From contig JBEBRN010000003.1 of assembly GCA_040394775.1 (NCBI GenBank), positions 1 through 64,000 of the forward strand: DNA of 64,000 nucleotides. Reading direction: 5' to 3'. Below are positions 24,735-32,125 of this stretch, in pieces. The stretch comes from 40-80 sp040394775 (GTDB taxonomy: Bacteria; Bacteroidota; Bacteroidia; Flavobacteriales_D; Crocinitomicaceae). The number at the start of each line of letters is the position of its first letter. Within the stretch, counting starts at the first letter, position 1. Below the pieces are notes generated by a model. That model made no database searches, was not told the origin of the DNA, and saw nothing but the letters and a program-made list of their open reading frames with translations. The position numbers were made by a program, and so were the translations under genes.

Positions 24735-27047
24735 TTAGTTTTTCACTAAACGTTCCATTTGAACTCCATTTTCAGTTTGAATTTGTAGTGTGTAAATACC
24801 AGCAGAAAATTCGTCTAAAGAAATGCTTTCTCCAGAATGGAAATCCGTATAAGTTTTGATTAATTTACCAGTTCCATCGTACAAGTGAATATTTACTTGA
24901 TCAGCACCTGACATCATGATGGTAACTATTCCAGATGTTGGGTTTGGATAAACTTTCACACCAAGATGTAGTGCCTCATTTTCATTTACAGTCGCATGAT
25001 TCATTGATACGCAAGAAGACATTGTTTTACAAATACCATCTGCAACTTCAACGGCATATTTTCCAATCTTAGGGACATCGAATGTTGCTCCTGTTGCTCC
25101 AGCAATGTATGCGTCTAGATCACAATCAACCCAACGATATGTTAAGTTAGTTCCTGAAGAAACGGCTTCTAACTTATCGTTATTTACCACATTCGCCGTA
25201 ACTGAAAGGGTTCCAATTGTTAATATCAAAGTTGCAGTAGAATCACAACCCGCCGCATTTGTGGTGGTAAAAGTGTATGTTCCACTAGTTGTACGTGTAA
25301 TTCCGTTCCATAAAAATGAATTACATGCCGTTTTGGTCGTTGTACTTGTTGTTGGTTGGTTAATCGTTAAATGTAATGTTACTATAGAGTCACAACCATT
25401 CGTACTTCCATTTGGAAAAACATGTGTTGGTGTACCAGAAGTGGTATAATCTGTACCATACCAATTAAAAGTCTCACATGCTATTACTGTTGTGTCACTT
25501 GTTGCTGGTTGAATGATGGTTAAATGTAACGTAACTGTTGAATCACAACCTGCCGCGTTTCCATTTGGAAAAACGTGTGTAGGCGTACCAGAAGTGGTAT
25601 AATCTGTACCATACCAATTAAAAGATTCACATACTATTGCTGTTGTGTCACCAGTTGTTGGTTGATTGATGGTTAAATGTAAGGTAACGATAGAGTCACA
25701 ACCATTCATACTTCCATTTGGAAAAACGTGTGTTTGTGTTCCAGAAGTCGTATAATCTGTACCGTACCAATTGAATGATTCACATGCTGTCGCTGTTGTA
25801 TCACCCGTTGTTGGTTGGTTGATCGTTAAATGTAAGGTAACCGTAGAATCACAACCTGCCGCGTTTCCATTTGGAAAAACGTGTGTAGGCGTACCAGAAG
25901 TGGTATAATCTGTACCATACCAATTAAAAGATTCACATACTATTGCTGTTGTGTCACCAGTTGTTGGTTGATTGATGGTTAAATGTAAGGTAACGATAGA
26001 GTCACAACCATTCATACTTCCATTTGGAAAAACGTGTGTTTGTGTTCCAGAAGTCGTATAATCTGTACCGTACCAATTGAATGATTCACATGCTGTCGCT
26101 GTTGTATCACCCGTTGTTGGTTGGTTGATCGTTAAATGTAAGGTAACCGTAGAATCACAACCTGCCGCGTTTCCATTTGGAAAAACGTGTGTAGGCGTAC
26201 CAGAAGTGGTATAATCTGTACCATACCAATTAAAAGATTCACATACTATTGCTGTTGTGTCACCAGTTGTTGGTTGATTGATGGTTAAATGTAAGGTAAC
26301 GATAGAGTCACAACCATTCATACTTCCATTTGGAAAAACGTGTGTTTGTGTTCCAGAAGTCGTATAATCTGTACCGTACCAATTGAATGATTCACATGCT
26401 GTCGCTGTTGTATCACCCGTTGTTGGTTGGTTAACAGTAACATCTATTTGAGAATATTTACTTTCACATCCACTAGCATCAGCCTGTGTTACCCAATAAC
26501 TAGTAACTCCAGGAGTAGAAGTGTTAGGCGTAACCGTTGCAGAATAATTATCACCATTTACACTCGTATACCATTTTAAGGTTTCTCCAGTACCAGTAAA
26601 AGTTGCTGATAATGGAGAGGCTATATTTCCTTGACATTCAAAAACATCTGAAACAGTTGGTCCGCTCGCTGCTGTAGTCACAACAATTCCAACATGTGCA
26701 TTTGTTGTGTGCCAAGTACTTGCATTTGATGTTACTTGCACGGAAGTTACGGGAATATATGACGTTAAATCTATAGTTTGAGGACTGAAATCACCTATAT
26801 ACATACCGTTTACCGTTAAACTAAATGTTCCACTACTCCATACAGTTCCATCCCAAATTCCCGCATCACCAATTAAATAAACCTCTTCTTGGCAAGTTGA
26901 AAAATTATTTAGTGTAACGCTTGCAACAGTACCAGCTCCTTCAGCTGCACCTGCATTATAATTCAAGGTGTCTGATTGTGCGTTTAGATTGGAAGAAAAT
27001 AAAGCACACAATAGTATACTTATTAAAATGAGAAATTGTTTTTTCAT
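24735..27047 (-). CDS. T9SS type A sorting-domain adhesin with 51-aa tandem repeats
   Basis: 770 residues. Signal peptide (about 1-23); an N-terminal beta domain; an Ig-like segment (TLKWYTSVNGDNYS); then seven 51-residue repeats and one divergent repeat, each with ACESFNWYGTDYTTSGT, HVFPNG and GCDSIVTLHLTI motifs and two cysteines; a linker; and a C-terminal T9SS type A sorting domain (VKVYPNPTSGIVTI, IHLYDGTGKL, GIYTLQI, ERLVKN). It is therefore secreted by the type IX system. The repeats alternate in two types (A with QTHVFPNGSMNG, B with PTHVFPNGNAAG) as ABABAB. Probable adhesion or matrix role; the repeat number likely varies between strains. Confidence 0.92.
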   Translation of the reverse strand: MKKQFLILISILLCALFSSNLNAQSDTLNYNAGAAEGAGTVASVTLNNFSTCQEEVYLIGDAGIWDGTVWSSGTFSLTVNGMYIGDFSPQTIDLTSYIPVTSVQVTSNASTWHTTNAHVGIVVTTAASGPTVSDVFECQGNIASPLSATFTGTGETLKWYTSVNGDNYSATVTPNTSTPGVTSYWVTQADASGCESKYSQIDVTVNQPTTGDTTATACESFNWYGTDYTTSGTQTHVFPNGSMNGCDSIVTLHLTINQPTTGDTTAIVCESFNWYGTDYTTSGTPTHVFPNGNAAGCDSTVTLHLTINQPTTGDTTATACESFNWYGTDYTTSGTQTHVFPNGSMNGCDSIVTLHLTINQPTTGDTTAIVCESFNWYGTDYTTSGTPTHVFPNGNAAGCDSTVTLHLTINQPTTGDTTATACESFNWYGTDYTTSGTQTHVFPNGSMNGCDSIVTLHLTINQPTTGDTTAIVCESFNWYGTDYTTSGTPTHVFPNGNAAGCDSTVTLHLTIIQPATSDTTVIACETFNWYGTDYTTSGTPTHVFPNGSTNGCDSIVTLHLTINQPTTSTTTKTACNSFLWNGITRTTSGTYTFTTTNAAGCDSTATLILTIGTLSVTANVVNNDKLEAVSSGTNLTYRWVDCDLDAYIAGATGATFDVPKIGKYAVEVADGICKTMSSCVSMNHATVNENEALHLGVKVYPNPTSGIVTIMMSGADQVNIHLYDGTGKLIKTYTDFHSGESISLDEFSAGIYTLQIQTENGVQMERLVKN
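25369..26432 (-). repeat. tandem 153-bp repeats arranged as exact 306-bp dimers
   Basis: Seven monomers start at 25369, 25522, 25675, 25828, 25981, 26134 and 26287. By eye the 306 bases 25675-25980 and 25981-26286 are identical, and 26287-26432 repeats the first 146 bases again. The flanking monomers at 25369 and 25522 have diverged. Such base-level identity means recent duplication or ongoing recombination or replication slippage. Confidence 0.95.
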
Positions 27048-27120
27048 AATTAAAATAATAATTTTTTACAATTTTAGAAGTAAATTTTAAAAAAACCTAA
27101 TAATACTTTCTTTATTATAA

Positions 27121-27161
27121 AAAAGTGTCAACTTATTTGTTAAAAATATGTTGACACTTTT
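27121..27161 (-). terminator. hairpin/terminator after 314-aa lipoprotein gene
   Basis: Perfect 12-bp stem AAAAGTGTCAAC / GTTGACACTTTT with a 17-base AT-rich loop, 55 bases beyond the lipoprotein stop on the minus strand; the T-run on that strand continues into TTATAATAAAG. Confidence 0.75.
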
Positions 27162-27216
27162 CTATGAATAGAGATATAGAAATTTCTATTTCCCTATGAC
27201 TCTACGTGATTATGTT

Positions 27217-28161
27217 TTATTGAATATAGGGAATCATGCCTCTTAAACCCATGTCTACAACAGCTTCACCTTTTGTAGCATCCCACTTTCCATTACTGTT
27301 ATTGTCTTCCCATTCAAAACTTTTGTTGGTAGACATGGATACTTTAATGATAATATCTTGGGTTTCATTTCCGGTGATTACCAATTTATTATTAGCAAAT
27401 TTACCAGTTACCAAACAAGACCCAGCTGGAATCGGTGAACTTCCTGCAATTGGATTGACAACAGTTGTTGCACCAGCAGGAGATTGTCCAGTAGAAGTGT
27501 AGTTTAGAGGATAACCTTGGATGTTTGCTTTGGTCTCAAATCCCCAATAGCCTTGCTTTCTATTACCATTCACTGAAATTGTTTCCGTTTTGATTTTATA
27601 ATTTGTGATGTACGAGTTAAAACCGATGAAACTAGCGATTGTACCTGGATATTCTTGTTGAATCACCATATCAGGCATTCCTTGAATAGCAATAGTTGTG
27701 TCTAAGTAATACTTGACATCAAAATTCTGATAACCTACTGAAACTCTCAAGTATTCATATTCACCAGGTGTTAAATCCTTTAATGGAATGGAAAAAAATG
27801 TTTCACCTTTCCCAACTATTTTAGTTTTTGAGAAGACAATTGCTGTTGCACCACCAAGTGTTGTTTCTTCAGCATGATAAATAACAGATCCTTGACCAAC
27901 AGGAGTGTATGCACCTTGAGCTAATTCAATATAATGCGCCGTCATGGTATTCATAGTTGGATTTTGTGCACCGTGTCCGCTAGGTACACTAACTGGTTGG
28001 CCAAAAGCATCTAGTCGGACTTGAGTAGAATCAAAATCATATTGAAAAATAAGACGAGGACCAGATTCCTCAACTGGTGTGATTGGTGTTGGATCCTCTT
28101 TTTTGCAAGCAGTGATGGCAAGAATAGTGAACGCACCAATTAGAAAGATTGATTTTTTCAT
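27217..28161 (-). CDS. lipoprotein of unknown function with Ca-binding-like loop
   Basis: 314 residues. Lipobox ITAC (C19) followed by KKEDPTP, the usual Bacteroidota lipoprotein tether. The body is beta-rich with no family I recognise. Near the C-terminus DNNSNGKWDATKGE is an EF-hand/dockerin-like calcium loop (D-x-N-S-N-G-x-W-D). Monocistronic, with a hairpin terminator. Probably outer-membrane anchored; it may bind calcium, but this is inference from one loop. Confidence 0.75.
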   Translation of the reverse strand: MKKSIFLIGAFTILAITACKKEDPTPITPVEESGPRLIFQYDFDSTQVRLDAFGQPVSVPSGHGAQNPTMNTMTAHYIELAQGAYTPVGQGSVIYHAEETTLGGATAIVFSKTKIVGKGETFFSIPLKDLTPGEYEYLRVSVGYQNFDVKYYLDTTIAIQGMPDMVIQQEYPGTIASFIGFNSYITNYKIKTETISVNGNRKQGYWGFETKANIQGYPLNYTSTGQSPAGATTVVNPIAGSSPIPAGSCLVTGKFANNKLVITGNETQDIIIKVSMSTNKSFEWEDNNSNGKWDATKGEAVVDMGLRGMIPYIQ

Positions 28162-28266
28162 AAGTTTATTTTGAGAAACAAAGGTAAAGATTGTTTTTTA
28201 AATTTCTTGTACAACGTTATAATTAAACACTTGTTACACATCTTTTTTTGAAAGTAAGAAACAAAA

Positions 28267-28294
28267 AATCCCCTCATCTTTCGACGAAGGGATT
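28267..28294 (-). terminator. intrinsic terminator after PorP/SprF gene
   Basis: On the minus strand AATCCCTTCG .. GAGGGGATTTTTTG: AATCCC/GGGATT stem with inner TC/GA pairs, then a T-run, 20 bases after the stop. Its stem is nearly the same sequence as the terminator at 24668-24698. Confidence 0.85.
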
Positions 28295-28314
28295 CCTATC
28301 TTTTCAATTATTTC

Positions 28315-29364
28315 TTATTCTTCTGTTGTTTCAATCACGTCTGAATTTTCTTGTGGGGCAATTTTGTCTGCTTCTCTCGCTGCCGCTTTTTTGGATTTAC
28401 CGAAGTAAATACCTAGCTGAACTTCGTGTGTTCCAGCGGTAGAAATACGAGTAGATTTTGCACTGTATTCAAAAGCATAGCTAACGTATAAGTTTTTCAA
28501 GAAGTTCAATCCAACAGATGCTACGAATGAACGAGATGTTCTATATTGAAGCCCTAACCAAACATACTTATAATGGAAATTTGCTCCTAAGTCCGCACTA
28601 ATTGGCGCACCCTTTACAGCGCGTAACATCGCAAATGGTTCGATAACAAAATTATTCGCCACGTCCCATTTGTAAGATGAGTAAACCATCCAATGGCTAT
28701 TCATTTTACTAACAAAATAGGCGTCACTGAAGTTAAATTTGTTGCCGAGTAGTTGTGTTCCACTAACACCAACGGTTAATCGTTCAGTATACACCACTAA
28801 ACCAGCTTGTAAATCTAAATTGTTTTGACTCCAACGTGAACCAAAACTTTGTAATACGTCATCAGCTTCTGTATAAACAACCACCTTTGATGGATTTATT
28901 CCGATATTATTCCAGCCTAAACCTAAACCAGCACCAAAATTAATTGTGCTTGTCAAAGGAAGATGAACAGCATAAGATGCCATAACTCCCGTTTTTTGAA
29001 AAGGTCCTATTCCGTCGCTAATAAACCGTCCACCGATAACATGTTTGTAGCTACCAACACTATTCAATGGCGGCGCATACATCATTTCACCATCTGGATT
29101 AAATACCTGAGCTGCTTTTTTGTTGTCCTTAAAGCGAATAGAAGTACTACCAGATAAAAACATAGTGACAGGATTTCCATCTGTGCTAATGTGCTGATTG
29201 CGGTATCCTAAATCAATTTGTGAAAACTCTGTCAAACCACCAGCTGCTGGATTGAATAAAAATGGATTGTGTGTATAATTTCCAAATTGGAACTCTTGTT
29301 GTGCAAAAGCAGACGTAACGCCAAACGTTAATGCACTTAATAAGATGATTTTAAAATTCTTCAT
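28315..29364 (-). CDS. PorP/SprF-family type IX secretion membrane protein
   Basis: 349 residues with signal peptide (IILLSALTFGVTSAFAQ). It opens with FQFGNYTHNPFLFNPAAGG, the family signature, and continues as an outer-membrane barrel with LGYRNQH, GAGLGLGWNN, SADLGANFHYKY and LNFLKNLYVSYAFEYS strands. PorP/SprF proteins help type IX systems place partner proteins on the surface. The gene begins 11 bases after the stop of the HYR adhesin, the usual substrate-then-PorP order. The C-terminal tail of about 30 residues is acidic. Confidence 0.93.
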   Translation of the reverse strand: MKNFKIILLSALTFGVTSAFAQQEFQFGNYTHNPFLFNPAAGGLTEFSQIDLGYRNQHISTDGNPVTMFLSGSTSIRFKDNKKAAQVFNPDGEMMYAPPLNSVGSYKHVIGGRFISDGIGPFQKTGVMASYAVHLPLTSTINFGAGLGLGWNNIGINPSKVVVYTEADDVLQSFGSRWSQNNLDLQAGLVVYTERLTVGVSGTQLLGNKFNFSDAYFVSKMNSHWMVYSSYKWDVANNFVIEPFAMLRAVKGAPISADLGANFHYKYVWLGLQYRTSRSFVASVGLNFLKNLYVSYAFEYSAKSTRISTAGTHEVQLGIYFGKSKKAAAREADKIAPQENSDVIETTEE

Positions 29365-29375
29365 ATCTAAATAAA

Positions 29376-32009
29376 TTAACGAATGATACTAATTGGCCCT
29401 CTCAACAATTCACCACTACCATTGTTCAAATCGATGACATAGTAATAAGTACCTACTGGTAATGCTTTTCCTTTATGCGTTCCTTCCCACGGTTGAGAAT
29501 ATCCTTCGGACTCAAACACGACACTTCCCCATCGGTTGATAATAGTGACTTTACAATCAGGATATTTAATGTTCAAGCCGTCAATCACGAACATATCATT
29601 TTTACCGTCTTGGTTAGGTGTGATTAAGGTTGGAATAACAAATTCTTTACCGTCACAATTGTTATAAGTTAATACTAGCGTATCATTCACAACGCCACAA
29701 TAGGGGCTGCTGAAAGAATAGATAATAACATTTGTCCCTAATTTATAATCGGTTAACTGAGTGGATGGATTTGATTCATCGGTAAACGAACCATTTCCTT
29801 GTTCAAAATACCACGCAGCATTTACACCTTCGTAGGGAGCAGATCCAATTAAATCAAGCGTTACTTTTTCACATATGGTGGTGTCATCAGGGAAGTTTAA
29901 AATTTCAGGAGCTGCCATTCTAAACAACTTAATGGAATCACTAGTCGATGGACAAGTACCATTTGAAACCGTATAATAGAAAGTGTACCATCCACCATCT
30001 AGCGTGTTGATGGTTGCGTTGTGATTCGTTGAATTGACAATCGTTACAGTCGGATTATCACACGTCCACTTCCCTGTTCCAACAAGTGGTAACTGAGAGG
30101 AAAGAATAATCGTTCCAGGATTACACTTATACGACGTATCATTAGCGATTGACGCTTGAGATGGCAAAGCATAATTTTTGATAATTAATGTCGATGATGT
30201 GTCTCCACAATGTTGCGTAGACGTTTTCCAGATAACTATATTATCACCAGTAGCCAATCCAGAAACAGTTGTAGATTCTTGTGTTGGATTTGCAATTGTT
30301 AAAGTGGAACCACTTGGTAGCGTCCATTGTCCTGTTCCTGATGTCAATGGAACGACAGCAATAGTTGCGGATGTTTGATTACAAACTTCAACAGGGCTCT
30401 CGATAAAAGTTGGGGTTTCTGGAGAAGGGAAAACAGTTACTGTAAATGCACATGTTGCTATATTTCCAGAAGAATCCCGTGCTTCATACTTTAAATTTGT
30501 CGTTCCAACAGGGAAAATATCACCCGAATTCAATCCTGTGTTATCTGCTTTAAAAATACCATAATCACAGTTGTCGGTAGCGGTTAAATTAGGAAAAGTA
30601 ATCAATGAATCACAAGTGCTAATATTCGTAGGACATGCAGTGAAAACAGGCACTTCCGTTTCGATTACGTGAATATTAAATGAACACTCAGCATTATTAC
30701 CTGACTCATCTCTAACTTTTAATGTGATGATATTTGTTCCAGCATGAACGATATCTCCAGCACTCGGGTATTGATTGGTTGGAAGCAGATTACAATTATC
30801 TGCTACTGTTGCTTCAAGTGTGTAGTCTAGCAACGTGAAATCACAAGAGGTACCATTGCTAATTGTTTTGTCACTTGGACAAACAATCGTGGGGTCAATC
30901 GTATCAGTTGGAATTGTTTTTACAATACAAGTTCCAATATTTCCTTGTTCATCTTCAACGAAAATAGTTACATTTTGAGCGCCTGTGATGGCTGTTCCAA
31001 TAGCTGGATTTTGAGAGATAACAAAACTAGACGTAGAGCAATTATCGGTAATTGTCACTATTTGATCTTCTAAATCGGGAAGTGTATAATCACAACTAGA
31101 ATTATTGGTGGTAATAGTGGTAGAATAATTACAATTTACAATCGGCTTAATCGTATCAATTAACTCAATCGTCATCATACACGTTTCTTGATTGCTTGCA
31201 GCATCTTTCACGGTAAAAGTGATGACCGCGTTATTCGAAATTGCTTCTCCAATATCAGGACTTTGAGAAATCGATAAATTAGCAATTGGTGTACAGTTAT
31301 CATTCACGGTTACTAATCCTTTTAAATCGAAAAGAACAGTTGAACAACTTGAATCGCCATAAATAGCAGCGTATGTTGCAGGGCAAGTAATGGTAGGTTT
31401 AACAAAATCCAATCCTTTTACCACAAATTTGTCTACTGCAATTGGCAAACCAGCAACGGTGTTGTCGTCAAAAGAAAAACGGAATCCGATTTGAAAATTT
31501 TGGCTGTTAAGTGACGTTGGCAAGGCATAACTACCACCAGACCAACTATTCGAAACACCTAATGCGGACAATGTTATCCAAGGAGACGTAGTGTTTAAGC
31601 GATACACGATCGAAGCTACATCATTGGCGTCGTTAGGAGCAAAACGATAGTCAAAAGTGACCACTAAGTTTTCGCCACAACCTGTGTAGTTGATAGTTTG
31701 ATATGCCATAATTGTGTCTTTTCCACTTGCTGAGGGCTTGTAGGCGTACGACAATTGTGAGCCAAGTGAACAATCCGTTCCAACCCCTGTCATTGGCGCA
31801 ACATATAGTGCAGCGTTACCAGACGATGGAAATGAATTTGTGGCACATTCACCGATAATGAAGTGATTATTATTCGCTCCGTTTTCAAATGTCCAACCGA
31901 GGTTTGATTCAAAGTTATCATCATACAAATTATAGTACTGACCAAACACGGGAACACTCAGGAAACTTATCAGGAATAATAAAAGATAGTGTAATCGAAA
32001 TGCTTTCAT
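29376..32009 (-). CDS. HYR-domain T9SS-secreted adhesin
   Basis: 877 residues. Signal peptide; a lectin/MAM-like N-terminal region (about 25-200) with Cys pairs; about four HYR-type Ig-like repeats, recognisable by DNCT/DNCS, DSSGNIATCAF or DESGNNAECSF and ITLKVRD; then Ig-like segments; and a C-terminal gliding-type T9SS domain (VIPTLITPNQDGKNDMF, IINRWGSVVFES, PVGTYYYVI). HYR domains are adhesion modules. The operon with the PorP/SprF gene (11-base gap) suggests that this PorP anchors or exports it. A -7 box TATATTTG lies at 32037-32044. Confidence 0.92.
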   Translation of the reverse strand: MKAFRLHYLLLFLISFLSVPVFGQYYNLYDDNFESNLGWTFENGANNNHFIIGECATNSFPSSGNAALYVAPMTGVGTDCSLGSQLSYAYKPSASGKDTIMAYQTINYTGCGENLVVTFDYRFAPNDANDVASIVYRLNTTSPWITLSALGVSNSWSGGSYALPTSLNSQNFQIGFRFSFDDNTVAGLPIAVDKFVVKGLDFVKPTITCPATYAAIYGDSSCSTVLFDLKGLVTVNDNCTPIANLSISQSPDIGEAISNNAVITFTVKDAASNQETCMMTIELIDTIKPIVNCNYSTTITTNNSSCDYTLPDLEDQIVTITDNCSTSSFVISQNPAIGTAITGAQNVTIFVEDEQGNIGTCIVKTIPTDTIDPTIVCPSDKTISNGTSCDFTLLDYTLEATVADNCNLLPTNQYPSAGDIVHAGTNIITLKVRDESGNNAECSFNIHVIETEVPVFTACPTNISTCDSLITFPNLTATDNCDYGIFKADNTGLNSGDIFPVGTTNLKYEARDSSGNIATCAFTVTVFPSPETPTFIESPVEVCNQTSATIAVVPLTSGTGQWTLPSGSTLTIANPTQESTTVSGLATGDNIVIWKTSTQHCGDTSSTLIIKNYALPSQASIANDTSYKCNPGTIILSSQLPLVGTGKWTCDNPTVTIVNSTNHNATINTLDGGWYTFYYTVSNGTCPSTSDSIKLFRMAAPEILNFPDDTTICEKVTLDLIGSAPYEGVNAAWYFEQGNGSFTDESNPSTQLTDYKLGTNVIIYSFSSPYCGVVNDTLVLTYNNCDGKEFVIPTLITPNQDGKNDMFVIDGLNIKYPDCKVTIINRWGSVVFESEGYSQPWEGTHKGKALPVGTYYYVIDLNNGSGELLRGPISIIR

Positions 32010-32036
32010 TCTTATTTAGATAATGTTAGTGAAGTG

Positions 32037-32044
32037 CAAATATA
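32037..32044 (-). promoter_or_regulatory. putative -7 element for the HYR adhesin-PorP operon
   Basis: Minus strand TATATTTG followed by CAC, exact TAnnTTTG, 27 bases before the ATG. Confidence 0.5.
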
Positions 32045-32091
32045 AATATTATGGCTTCAGTTACGAAATAAAAAAATCCATCTTTAGTTTG

Positions 32092-32099
32092 TATTTTTG
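32092..32099 (+). promoter_or_regulatory. putative -7 element for uvrA
   Basis: TATTTTTG, exact TAnnTTTG, 26 bases before the first ATG. AGGAG at 32121-32125 abuts the first ATG, so translation may instead use the ATG at 32138. Confidence 0.45.
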
Positions 32100-32125
32100 T
32101 AAAAGCGATATTAAAAGGGTAGGAG

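Noticed and set aside
25369..26432. CRISPR-like regular repeats
   Set aside because: The repeats are contiguous, in frame and code for a 51-residue protein unit; there are no spacers.
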